A program made the translations under genes and the position numbers. The notes beneath the pieces were generated by a model. It searched no databases and was not told the origin of the DNA. It was given only the letters and a program-made list of their open reading frames with translations. This document shows positions 27,001-34,002 of a stretch of DNA of 49,615 bases, piece by piece. Numbering within the stretch: the stretch's first letter is position 1; each line of letters opens with the position of its first letter. The stretch is from Sulfurimonas sp. RIFOXYB12_FULL_35_9 (GTDB taxonomy: Bacteria > Campylobacterota > Campylobacteria > Campylobacterales > Sulfurimonadaceae), in NCBI GenBank assembly GCA_001829715.1, contig MICC01000071.1, forward strand, positions 1 to 49,615, given 5' to 3'.

Positions 27001-27045
27001 AATAGTCGATAACAATAGTAATTTCGATTTTAAATTTAAGTTCAT
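24022..27045 (-). CDS. NIT-PAS-PAS-GGDEF-EAL membrane sensor, c-di-GMP turnover
   Basis: 1007 residues. Helix 1 (about 8-30) and helix 2 (about 300-325) flank a periplasmic helical domain whose start, VIHSLQIERGLTAELIAS, is the NIT (nitrate/nitrite-sensing-like) signature. Two PAS domains follow (about 345-455 and 480-595), each ending in a GNIVEYxxIRxDIT PAC-like strand. The GGDEF domain (about 610-770) has QGDEF at 680-684, first glycine replaced by glutamine. The EAL domain has ESL at 803-805 in place of EAL, and otherwise keeps the metal- and substrate-binding segments SINLS, FEIVES, IDDFGTGYS, KIDGSLI and SQGYYFSQP. So phosphodiesterase activity looks likely and cyclase activity uncertain. 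It is first in an operon with cheB and cheR, which ties it to chemotaxis or taxis-like behaviour. Confidence 0.85.
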   Translation of the reverse strand: MNLNLKSKLLLLSTIPLLFVIALSSMVLFELYKNKKNLSLTKHRILEAEAISKVIHSLQIERGLTAELIASDNLNEKDEKLTAARENSNKAIENAKITFLKITKNSDNYILNILKDIKSRADAHLISLPVKDAKNYYTKNISYLLDFIKIIPTMMNDKENRNYIQAHTYLTSAKENMGRTRATLMDVFITNKFLDDTFISVKEYQKLFEVDIENFKIIVPKDMLNFYNNTFGGEAVDETYRMINIALTNKNSKNFYVEPSYWFEKSTQSINLLKKAEDELFNKVNQLINEKLDTVFYKMVSLIFFLIASCVVVTTMVVYTIRQILFSANILEDKYSLSDALLGQYKQTVDRSFIVSKTNAKGIITYVNDEFCKISGYSKEELLGKPHSIIRHPDMEKDVFKNMWHTIKHLKQPWIGEVKNRNKNGSSYWMKAIINPIMDGDGNIVEYIGIRTDITQQKQITQYFENQLKLSNKNFDYSIHLSKEYEKAMDMSTILSRTDKNGIITYANDKFLEISGYELRDIIGKTHHVLSSTETSTKMYKNIWETIGSANVWQGIIKNKTKQGKDFWTKTTIIPIKDLDGNIVEYLAIRYDITEIIEQRKEFEKKAKTDPLTGCGNRFRLNQDMQKLENLSAAIFNIDNFRQINDFYGHEFGDLIIKSIAEKIYNQLSYDENFKFYRLQGDEFITLATNYSEEALVEKVKSILDLIKEKFSVRNEEILISCSCGISFEDKEHLLSSANMALKIAKKSNADYLVYDESKSLNKMYEENIHWAKKLSDAIKKDNIITYYQPIVNNSNLVYEKYESLVRMRDGDKIISPFFFLEVAKQTRQYFDITRAVIRQSFEMFKDKDVEFSINLSIKDILEIQMSEYILNMLERYNIGSRVVFEIVESESIENFEGVIHFINQVKKYNCKIAIDDFGTGYSNFEYLIKLKADFLKIDGSLIKNLDKDKNALVVVSTIVEFSKKLGMKTIAEFVENEEIFKIVKDLGIDYSQGYYFSQPLESVRDK

Positions 27046-27233
27046 AATTTAATTTCCTGATTTAAAAAAAGAATAAGTACTCTATCATAACTATTATTAC
27101 AAAAATGTTAATAAATGACAAAATTGTAACAGAATTAAATTGTGATTGATAAGATAGTTGCTATTTGTGGGATAAGGAGTATTTTTTATTTCGATTATAA
27201 ATGTTACAATAACTAAAAATATAAGGAAAGTAT

Positions 27234-27740
27234 ATGCCACTATTAGACAGTTTTAAAGTTGACCATACAATTATGAATGCCCCTGCAGTTCGTCGTGCAA
27301 AGGGGATGAAAACGCCAAAAGGGGACGATATAACCGTCTTTGACCTAAGATTTGTTCAGCCAAACAGAGAGATTTTGTCTTCTGAGGGAATTCATACGCT
27401 AGAACACCTTTTTGCAGGATTTATGAGAGACCATTTAAATAGCGATAGTGTAGAGATTATAGATATCTCTCCAATGGGCTGTCGCACGGGATTTTACATG
27501 AGCCTTATAGGCACTCCGGATGAAGCTAACGTTGCCGAGGCATGGAGAGCTTCTATGGAAGATATACTTAAAGTTAAAGAGCAAAAAGATATTCCGGAGC
27601 TCAATGTTTACCAGTGCGGAACTTACAAAATGCACTCGCTCAATGATGCCAAAGAGATAGCTCAAAATGTTTTGAAAAGAGGTATAGGCGTGATGGATAA
27701 CGATGCAATCGCACTTGATGAGTCAAAGGTAGAAAAGTAA
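27234..27740 (+). CDS. luxS: S-ribosylhomocysteine lyase LuxS
   Basis: 168-residue LuxS, which splits S-ribosylhomocysteine to homocysteine and the autoinducer-2 precursor DPD. The metal-binding HTLEH motif is at H54-H58 and the third ligand C128 is in [10 protein letters not shown]; the catalytic cysteine is C83 in MGCRTGFY. Start matches the family ([11 protein letters not shown]). TATAAGGAAAG upstream supplies the ribosome binding site. Two small genes follow closely and are probably co-transcribed. Confidence 0.96.
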   Translation: MPLLDSFKVDHTIMNAPAVRRAKGMKTPKGDDITVFDLRFVQPNREILSSEGIHTLEHLFAGFMRDHLNSDSVEIIDISPMGCRTGFYMSLIGTPDEANVAEAWRASMEDILKVKEQKDIPELNVYQCGTYKMHSLNDAKEIAQNVLKRGIGVMDNDAIALDESKVEK

Positions 27741-27741
27741 A

Positions 27742-28044
27742 ATGTATATTTTAATTCCGATGAGTTCTCAGGATGCACAAGAAGCAGCCATAACAAAAAT
27801 AGATGATGCAAAAAGCTGGGTTCAGATACTTTTAGAAGAGGGTGAAGTTGTCGAGGTTGCGTTTAATGAAGATAAAGACGGCTTTGAAAATTTTAGCGAA
27901 GTACTAATAGTGATGGACGATAACGAGTATGTTTGGCCCTTTATCGAGCTTAACATGATGATTTTGGTGGCGCATACGCAAAGAAACATCGATGAAATCA
28001 TGGAAGCGTTTTTGTTTAGAGAGCTTAATGAGTTGGCGTATTGA
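27742..28044 (+). CDS. Conserved-looking small acidic protein downstream of luxS
   Basis: 100-residue acidic protein with no motif I can name. It starts IPMSSQDAQEAAITKIDDAKSWVQILLEEGEVVEV and has alternating strand/helix character, with a hydrophobic stretch WPFIELNMMILVA near 70-82. The opening is faintly like NifX/NifB-type small domains, but I would not assign that. ATG at 27742 is two bases after the luxS stop, so it is in the luxS operon. Confidence 0.65.
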   Translation: MYILIPMSSQDAQEAAITKIDDAKSWVQILLEEGEVVEVAFNEDKDGFENFSEVLIVMDDNEYVWPFIELNMMILVAHTQRNIDEIMEAFLFRELNELAY

Positions 28045-28056
28045 TAAACAGAATTT

Positions 28057-28551
28057 ATGACAAATTTAGAACAATTTAAAAAGCTTTTTAATCCGCTTCC
28101 GGGCAATCACTATCTGCATGTCACAACCGCTTTAGATGATATAGCGTTTTTATTTGAAAAGGCGATGCAGGATGTAGGCGGTAAATTTGATTTGGTAATA
28201 TACGACCAAAATAATTTACAAGCAGATTTAAAACTTCCATACACAAACATACAACATGTCAAAGATTTTAAAAAACCGTTTCGTTCTCTTCCAAGAGACC
28301 ATGACATAGTTGTTTTAAAAGACTTTTTTTACGCTCACGAAAATCAAAAAATGATTTTAAAACTTGCATATCTGACACTCGCAAATGCCGCAAACATAAT
28401 AATTATAGAGAAAAAAGGCGTTATGGATATTGGGGCAGTGAAAGCTATGTTAGAAGAGTATGAATTTCGTGCTCCAAACGAGATAGATATCATAGACGGC
28501 TACGATCTAATAATAGCAAAAAAGATGCATATGTGGGGCAATGGGTTATAG
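28057..28551 (+). CDS. Unknown cytoplasmic protein, third gene of the luxS cluster
   Basis: 164 residues, no recognised family. Alternating strands and helices (DLVIYDQNN, DIVVLKDFFY, NIIIIEKKG, DLIIAKKMHMWGNGL) suggest a Rossmann-like alpha/beta fold. The 5' spacing to the preceding gene is 12 bp and the ribosome binding site is weak. Base composition and codon use look like its neighbours, so it is probably a resident gene. Confidence 0.65.
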   Translation: MTNLEQFKKLFNPLPGNHYLHVTTALDDIAFLFEKAMQDVGGKFDLVIYDQNNLQADLKLPYTNIQHVKDFKKPFRSLPRDHDIVVLKDFFYAHENQKMILKLAYLTLANAANIIIIEKKGVMDIGAVKAMLEEYEFRAPNEIDIIDGYDLIIAKKMHMWGNGL

Positions 28552-28987
28552 TAATTTTTATGCACCAATGAAATAGGCTATAAATATCTATGTTCATTGG
28601 GTTTTATACAAAAAAGAAAATATTTTCTGAACCACTTTTATACACTTTTTACCACTTTGCAGTACATATAAAAGTACATAAATTTCTTTTGACCTGTTAT
28701 ATTTGTCAACAGCGGAGTTAAATTCGGCAGAAATTCGTAAAAAATATTACGAATTGTAACCTTAAGCAAAGGGGGGGGTATACAACACTATTTGAGTTTT
28801 CATATAAAGATATTGAAAATTCCGATAAGAGGTACTGGGAGATAATAAGAAACTAGATTATGAAAATGTATAGTTCATATATTTCGATATAATTTATAAA
28901 TTATTTAATTAGGATTGTAAAAATAACTGTTCAAAGACGAATAAAAGGGTAATTATTGTTTCTAGATATAATAATTTTACATGCGAT
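28552..28987. other. 436-base gene-poor stretch with hairpins and a G8 run
   Basis: Contains a stem CCAATGAA (28565-28572) with TTCATTGG (28593-28600), a possible end of the luxS transcript; a perfect inverted repeat AATTCGTAA (28732-28740) and TTACGAATT (28747-28755); and a run of eight G at 28771-28778, striking in this AT-rich DNA. A short frame after the G run (from 28779) reads YTTLFEFSYKDIENSDKRYW and stops after 25 codons, possibly the end of a decayed gene. I see no complete gene. Confidence 0.6.
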
Positions 28988-29299
28988 TTGATAGAAGTAT
29001 TAAATGATAAGTTTCAACAAAAATCTTTCTGGACAACATATAAGGGGTCTTCTGATTCTTCGACAAACTTCACTCTTTTACAACGGCAGCTTGGAAATAG
29101 TCTTATGTTATTTACTGGAACTAACACTCAAATTCATGAGAGAAAGATAATTATAGGTAATTTAATTGTGGAGCTGGATGATGATTTTAATAAAATAACA
29201 GCTGATTTAGATACTTGGACTTGTAATTGTAGTGTGGATAAAATTTTAGCGACTAAGTTAGCATCTAAGCAAAATACATTAAGGCGTAAATACTCATGA
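28988..29299 (+). CDS. Doubtful 103-residue ORF, perhaps a gene remnant
   Basis: Begins at TTG with no ribosome binding site. The same frame is open upstream to 28913 without an ATG (reading KRVIIVSRYNNFTCDLIEV across the proposed start), as if an original start had been lost. The composition (TFTLLQRQL, LMLFTGTNTQIHERKIIIGNLIVELDDDFNKI) is protein-like, but I recognise no family. The following 267 bases (29300-29566) hold no gene I can support. Confidence 0.3.
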   Translation: MIEVLNDKFQQKSFWTTYKGSSDSSTNFTLLQRQLGNSLMLFTGTNTQIHERKIIIGNLIVELDDDFNKITADLDTWTCNCSVDKILATKLASKQNTLRRKYS

Positions 29300-29536
29300 T
29301 AAGTTTAAGACTATGAAGATTTTGTGGTTTGCTAACAACATAACAGCTTATTAAATCAATGAGAATATAGAAAAAAATTCAAATTCTTGTAAATTTATGT
29401 TTTCTCTAAATACTATGATCAGCAAATGAATATTCAAAATACCTAAAAATAATAATTTTAGATGGGTAAGTGCGTAATGTATGGAAATGGGTTGTAAAAA
29501 ATAGGTATTCATCTGTGGTAGTGTGGTTTTATCTTT

Positions 29537-29566
29537 TTGAGATTTTACTAACTTTTTTGGTATACT
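29537..29566 (+). promoter_or_regulatory. sigma-70-like promoter of brnTA, probably leaderless
   Basis: TTGAGA (29537-29542) and TATACT (29561-29566) are separated by 18 bases. Six bases later is the ATG at 29573, so transcription should begin at or next to the start codon. BrnA-type antitoxins repress their own promoter, so the operator is expected to overlap this site. Confidence 0.55.
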
Positions 29567-29572
29567 ATGGGT

Positions 29573-29836
29573 ATGAAATTTGAATACGATGAGAATAAAT
29601 CACACATAAATGAACAAAAGCACGGAATCAATTTTGATGATGCGCAGCAATTGTGGAGTGATGAAAATTTACTAGAAGTAGCTTTGAATTTTCCAGATGA
29701 GCCTCGCTTTATCTGTATCGGAAAAATAGGGGAAAAACATTTCTCAGCTATTATAACTTATCGAGCGAATGTAATTCGCATTATATCTATTAGAAGATCA
29801 CGCAAAGAGGAGATAGCACATTATGAAAACAGCTAA
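29573..29836 (+). CDS. brnT: BrnT-family toxin (RelE-fold ribonuclease)
   Basis: 87-residue toxin of the BrnT family. KFEYDENKSHINEQKHGINFDDAQQLW is the family opening (F-x-D-x-N-K-x-x-x-N-x-x-K-H-G), and ITYRANVIRIISIRRSRKEEIAHYEN is the conserved basic end. BrnT toxins are ribonucleases that inhibit translation. I prefer ATG 29573 to 29567, because the latter abuts the TATACT hexamer and the family begins at this residue. Overlaps brnA by 14 bp, toxin first, as is usual for BrnTA. Confidence 0.88.
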   Translation: MKFEYDENKSHINEQKHGINFDDAQQLWSDENLLEVALNFPDEPRFICIGKIGEKHFSAIITYRANVIRIISIRRSRKEEIAHYENS

Positions 29837-30050
29837 AGAGTTTGACGAAGTATTTGATAGTGGTGAGGATTTATCAGAGTTTATCGATTATTCAAAAGGT
29901 CGCAGACCAAACTTAGAACAAAAAAGGGTGAATTTAGATTTGCCTTTATGGATGATAGAGCGACTGGATCAAGAAGCTAGACGTTTAGGTGTAGCAAGGC
30001 AAGCGATTATGAAGATGTTTTTAGCCCAGCATCTTGAAAAAGTAGGGTAA
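29823..30050 (+). CDS. brnA: BrnA-family antitoxin (ribbon-helix-helix)
   Basis: 75-residue antitoxin. The N-terminal part (EFDEVFDSGEDLSEFIDYSKGRRPN) matches the BrnA toxin-binding segment; the C-terminal half, KRVNLDLPLWMIERLDQEARRLGVARQAIMKMFL, is a CopG/MetJ-type ribbon-helix-helix DNA-binding domain. It neutralises BrnT and represses the operon. Overlaps brnT by 14 bp. Confidence 0.88.
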   Translation: MKTAKEFDEVFDSGEDLSEFIDYSKGRRPNLEQKRVNLDLPLWMIERLDQEARRLGVARQAIMKMFLAQHLEKVG

Positions 30051-30113
30051 ATTATAAAAAGTGAACTTATAAGACAGGATAAAATAGCTATATTTAACGA
30101 TGAACTCCACTCA

Positions 30114-30839
30114 ATGGTTTTAAGCGAAGACGGAAGCTATACTGCCTACTCAAAAGAGTATGGCGAACACTACCACTCTACAAAAGACGGTGCACTTTAT
30201 GAGTCGCTTGTCAAACATGTAGAGCCTGCGTTTAAGATAAAGCAAAATCAAGATGAGATAAATATTTTAGATATCTGTTTTGGTTTGGGGTTTAATAGTT
30301 TGGCTGCTATCTACTACCATAAAAAAAATGCTCTTACTTCCAAACTAAATATTTTTTCGCCGGAGTTAGATGCCTCTTTAGTGAAATCTCTGCTAAATTT
30401 CAGCTATCCAAAAGAGTTTGATGACCTTTTGCATATCGTTACAAATCTTGTAAAAAACGGGGTTTATGATGAAGAAAATCTACATGTAGAGCTTTTTTTA
30501 GGCGATGCAAGAGAGTATCTGAAAAAATTTCCAAAAGAGAAGTTTGACATTGTTTATCAAGATGCTTTTTCTCCCTCTGCAAATCCTGCTTTGTGGACTA
30601 AAGAGTATTTTAGCGACATTAAAAACATCATAAAAGAAAATGGTATTTTAACTACATACTCAATTGCACTTCCGACAAGATTGGCTCTTTATGAGAACGG
30701 TTTTCATCTATACATCAACCAAGGAGAAGGTTTTAGAGATGCGACGATTGCCTCTTTAAGTCCGCTTAATGGGTTTGTGGGCGTAGATATGGAACATAAG
30801 ATAAAGTGCAATCCGAATGCTCTCTCGCTTAGGGATTGA
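30114..30839 (+). CDS. mnmD: MnmD-type tRNA 5-methylaminomethyl-2-thiouridine(34) methyltransferase
   Basis: 241-residue methyltransferase corresponding to the first domain of MnmC. LSEDGSYTAYSKEYGEHYHSTKDGALYESL is the family opening, ILDICFGLGFNSLAAIYYH is the SAM-binding glycine motif, and VYQDAFSPSANPALWT is the conserved catalytic DAFSP segment. It completes the 5-methylaminomethyl group on tRNA wobble uridine made by MnmE/MnmG. The oxidase half of MnmC is absent, as in other stand-alone MnmD enzymes. The ATG at 30114 has no clear ribosome binding site. The frame is open upstream for 21 codons, back to the in-frame brnA stop, so the native start may differ. The 3' end overlaps recQ by 11 bp, convergent. 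Confidence 0.85.
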   Translation: MVLSEDGSYTAYSKEYGEHYHSTKDGALYESLVKHVEPAFKIKQNQDEINILDICFGLGFNSLAAIYYHKKNALTSKLNIFSPELDASLVKSLLNFSYPKEFDDLLHIVTNLVKNGVYDEENLHVELFLGDAREYLKKFPKEKFDIVYQDAFSPSANPALWTKEYFSDIKNIIKENGILTTYSIALPTRLALYENGFHLYINQGEGFRDATIASLSPLNGFVGVDMEHKIKCNPNALSLRD

Positions 30840-32604
30840 TAACCTCTAAAAACTGCTCCCCAAACTGCTCAAATTTCTTCTCTCCGACACCGTTTACCTC
30901 AAGCATGCTCATTTTGTCGTAGGGTTTGCAAGAAGCTAGATTTTTAAGCACCTTATCCGAGAAGATGATATATGCCGGAACTTTAAGTTCGCCAGCCAAC
31001 ATGGCTCTTTTTGCTCTTAGTTTTTCAAAAAGTTCTTCATCAAAATCTGCCGCTTCATCTCTTTTGACTTTTTTCTCTTTAACATCTATCTCAAGTCTTG
31101 AGGATTTTATAAACAGCTCTTTTTTACTTTTTAAAATCTCCACCGCTTCTTGTGTAAGTTTAAGTGCACTAAACTCGCCAATAAGCAAGATTTTCAGCTC
31201 TAAAAGTCTCTCTAAAATGATAAACCACTCTTTTTTGCTAAGGTGTAAGCCTATATTGTAAACGGATAGTTTATCTGCAGAGTTCGCTAAAATCTTCTGC
31301 TCCTTTGAGCCTCGCAAAACATCGATAATGTAGTTTTTTCCAAAAGTTTGATCTGTTTTATAAACCGCACTAAGAAGCATTTGTGCCTCTTTTGTAATGT
31401 TCTCTCTTTTTGCGTCGCTCTGCAAACAGTTGTCGCATCTATCCATGCACTCATCAAGTGTGTCGTCAAAATACTCTGCCAGCTGTTTGTGAAAGCAGAT
31501 TTCGCCTGTTGCATACTTGTAAATTTTGTCTATTTTTTGAGACAGATGCTCTTTGTACTCTTCATTTTGTATCTCTTGTAAAAACCTTTTGTGTTGCGTC
31601 ATGTCGCCTGCATTAAAGAGCAGAAGAACCTCGCAATCCTCGCCGTCACGTCCTGCCCTTCCTATCTCTTGATAGTAGTTTTCAAGCGATTTTGGCAACG
31701 ACATGTGCGCTACAAAACGGATGTCGCTCTTATCTATTCCCATTCCAAAAGCGATGGTGGCTACCATGATGTTTACCTTGTCGTTTACAAAAATCCTAAA
31801 ATTCTGCTCTCTTACATGTTGCGGAAGTCCTGCATGATAAGGGAGTGATTTATAGCCGTTTGTGTTTAGATAAATGCTTAACTCTTCAGCTTTTTTTCTA
31901 GAACTCACATAGATGATTCCGCTCTCATTTTTATGGCGGTGTAAAAAAGCTTTGAGTTGCAAATGCCCATTGCTAACTCTTCGCTGGGCTGAGATGAAGA
32001 TATTTTTGCGAAAAATTTTGCCTTTTAAAAGGAGCGGATTTTCTAGCCGCAACTCTCGTAAGATGTCATCGGTTACATGGTCGGTTGAAGTTGCCGTAAA
32101 AGCACAGATTGACGTGTTTGGAAAGTTGGCTCTTAAATTTCCCAAAGCTCTGTAATCGTCCCGAAACTCATGCCCCCATTGAGAGATACAGTGAGCTTCA
32201 TCGACTACAAAAAAGTTTATATTTAACCCTCTTAGAATGTTAATGGTCGATTGGTTGTTTAGCCGCTCCGGAGAGAGGTATAAAAATTTCAGCTCACCGC
32301 TGTAGGCTCTTTGAATTATCTCATTCACTTCATCATGGCTTTGAGCCGAACTTATCATGTCGGCACTGATTTTTTGAGCTTTTAGAGCCGATACCTGATC
32401 TTGCATAAGTGCGATAAGAGGGGAGATAACAATGCTGATACCGTCTTTTAGCAGAGTCGGAAGTTGATAAACAAGCGATTTTCCACCACCTGTCGGAAGA
32501 ATCATCAGCAAATCCCTATTTGCTAAAACTGCATCGACTCCCTCTTCTTGAAACTCCCTAAAACTGTTATGCCCAAAGGCGTCTTTTAAGATTTTATATT
32601 TCAA
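30829..32604 (-). CDS. recQ: RecQ ATP-dependent DNA helicase
   Basis: 591-residue RecQ. An N-terminal FGHNSFREFQEEGVDAVL motif 0 precedes Walker A ILPTGGGKSLVYQLP, then DEAH in FFVVDEAHCISQWGHEFRDDY, AFTATST (III), and IGRAGRDGE (VI). A zinc-binding region has cysteines in CFHKQLAEYF and CMDRCDNC. The C-terminal region contains an HRDC domain ending MLEVNGVGEKKFEQFGEQFLEVI. Unwinds DNA 3'-5' in recombination and fork repair. Start is TTG at 32604, eight bases after the ribE stop, so it is the distal gene of a ribE-recQ minus-strand operon. Confidence 0.94.
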   Translation of the reverse strand: MKYKILKDAFGHNSFREFQEEGVDAVLANRDLLMILPTGGGKSLVYQLPTLLKDGISIVISPLIALMQDQVSALKAQKISADMISSAQSHDEVNEIIQRAYSGELKFLYLSPERLNNQSTINILRGLNINFFVVDEAHCISQWGHEFRDDYRALGNLRANFPNTSICAFTATSTDHVTDDILRELRLENPLLLKGKIFRKNIFISAQRRVSNGHLQLKAFLHRHKNESGIIYVSSRKKAEELSIYLNTNGYKSLPYHAGLPQHVREQNFRIFVNDKVNIMVATIAFGMGIDKSDIRFVAHMSLPKSLENYYQEIGRAGRDGEDCEVLLLFNAGDMTQHKRFLQEIQNEEYKEHLSQKIDKIYKYATGEICFHKQLAEYFDDTLDECMDRCDNCLQSDAKRENITKEAQMLLSAVYKTDQTFGKNYIIDVLRGSKEQKILANSADKLSVYNIGLHLSKKEWFIILERLLELKILLIGEFSALKLTQEAVEILKSKKELFIKSSRLEIDVKEKKVKRDEAADFDEELFEKLRAKRAMLAGELKVPAYIIFSDKVLKNLASCKPYDKMSMLEVNGVGEKKFEQFGEQFLEVINP

Positions 32605-32612
32605 GGATGTAC

Positions 32613-33224
32613 TTAGTATCTTGCCGAGATAGAGTCGACATCATCCCAAGTGAGGCTGTTTTTTTTGTGAGAGATAATGTGTGCGACATATCTTGCAAAC
32701 ATATCCGTCTCAATGTTTACATGTGAGCCTTTTTTATAGTTTTTAAAAAGCGTCTCTCTCATAGTATGCGGAATGATGGTAAGCCTAAAACTCTCATCAA
32801 ACACCTCATTAACGGTCAAACTAACACCGTCAACAGTTATAGAGCCTTTGGGAATGATATAAGGGATAAATTTTTTATCAACCTTTATAAAAACATCAAA
32901 AGAGTTGCCGTTGTTTTTAATCTCTTTTATCTCTCCCATAGCGTCCACATGCCCTTGAACAACATGCCCTTCAAATCTATCGCCCATCATCATGGCAGGC
33001 TCTATATGAACTTCATTTTTGTAGTTCTCCATCGCCAAAAGCTTTTGGCTCTCAGGAGATAGCTCAACGCTAAAACCGTCATCTAAAACCTCCACGACGG
33101 TCAAACAAGCTCCGTTTATGGCGATAGAATCGCCCAGCTTTGCCTTATATTTTGCACGAATAGTAAGTTTGCTTCCGACTAAACTTTTAACATGTGCGAT
33201 TTCGCGTATCAATCCTGTGAACAA
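32613..33224 (-). CDS. ribE: Riboflavin synthase alpha subunit
   Basis: 203-residue riboflavin synthase, which dismutates two lumazines to riboflavin. MFTGLIREIAHVK is the invariant N terminus, and the two internally homologous lumazine-binding halves are visible: DSIAINGACLTVVEV with SVELSPES, and GSITVDGVSLTVNEV with LTIIPHTMRETLF; FEGHVVQGHVD starts the second half. Follows the Sel1 protein gene by 9 bp with GGAG upstream. Confidence 0.95.
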   Translation of the reverse strand: MFTGLIREIAHVKSLVGSKLTIRAKYKAKLGDSIAINGACLTVVEVLDDGFSVELSPESQKLLAMENYKNEVHIEPAMMMGDRFEGHVVQGHVDAMGEIKEIKNNGNSFDVFIKVDKKFIPYIIPKGSITVDGVSLTVNEVFDESFRLTIIPHTMRETLFKNYKKGSHVNIETDMFARYVAHIISHKKNSLTWDDVDSISARY

Positions 33225-33233
33225 TTGTTCTCC

Positions 33234-33953
33234 TTAAAATACAATCTTGCCCTCTTCTTGAAGACCTTTTATTATCTCTTTTGCTTTGGCATGCCCATTG
33301 TAGGCAGCTTTTCGACATAAATCAAGTGCAGTATCATGGTTTTGTTCGCATCCAATCCCTTGATCATAAAGCAGTCCCAAGTTGTAAAGCCCCTCAGCCA
33401 GAGATCCATCAGCCGCTTTTTTAAAGCAGATAAAACATCTTGCTTCATTTTTCTCTACGCCGTGACCCTCTTTGTATAAAACGCCCAAATTGTTAAAAGA
33501 TTGCAGGTGTCCTCTTTTTGCTCCCTCTTCGTACCAAAAAGCAGCTTCCGAGTAGTTTTGAAGACATCCCAAACCTCTCTCAAGCATAAGAGCGACTTCA
33601 TACATGGCAGGCGGAACTTCTCTGATTGCGGCTTCCATGAAGAGTTCATGAGCCTTAAACTGGTTATGTTCCACTCCGGCAAGCCCGTTCATGTATAAAA
33701 TTGCCAAGTTATAAAGGGCATAGGGCTGTTTTATCTCTGCGGCTTTTTCATAAAGCTCCAGCGTTTTTGCATTATTTTTCTCACACCCTTGAGCGTTTTG
33801 GTGCATGTATCCCAAAGATGTCATAGCATCTGCATTGCCCTCGTTTGCCAATTGCGTATAGAGTTCAAATGCGCTCTTAAAATCCTGTTTATTGTATGCA
33901 TCGTGTGCTTTTTTTATCATCTTATTTAGACCATATTTATAATATTTGTCCAA
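33234..33953 (-). CDS. Sel1-repeat (SLR/TPR-like) protein
   Basis: 239 residues made almost wholly of Sel1-like repeats: recurring blocks such as GNADAMTSLGYMHQNAQGCEKNNAKTLE, YALYNLAILYMNG, LQSFNNLGVLYKEGHGVEKNE and AEGLYNLGLLYDQGIGCEQNHD, about five to six copies. Such helical solenoids bind proteins. Cysteines recur at fixed places in the repeats, as in the Helicobacter cysteine-rich proteins, but no signal peptide is visible. Start is TTG 33953 or, more conservatively, ATG 33920; GAG lies seven bases before the TTG. Divergent from mnmG and upstream of ribE. Confidence 0.8.
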   Translation of the reverse strand: MDKYYKYGLNKMIKKAHDAYNKQDFKSAFELYTQLANEGNADAMTSLGYMHQNAQGCEKNNAKTLELYEKAAEIKQPYALYNLAILYMNGLAGVEHNQFKAHELFMEAAIREVPPAMYEVALMLERGLGCLQNYSEAAFWYEEGAKRGHLQSFNNLGVLYKEGHGVEKNEARCFICFKKAADGSLAEGLYNLGLLYDQGIGCEQNHDTALDLCRKAAYNGHAKAKEIIKGLQEEGKIVF

Positions 33954-34002
33954 ATGATACTCAAAAATGATAAAATTCGCTTTAAGACAGACGGAGCAGT
34001 GT

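Noticed and set aside
28771..28778. G8 run as a phase-variable contingency tract in a known gene
   Set aside because: No intact ORF spans it; frames on either side stop within 25-40 codons, so it is only noted as an oddity.
33967..34002. Longer mnmG start at 33967
   Set aside because: The FAD-binding N terminus begins at ATG 34003, which has GGAG at the right distance.
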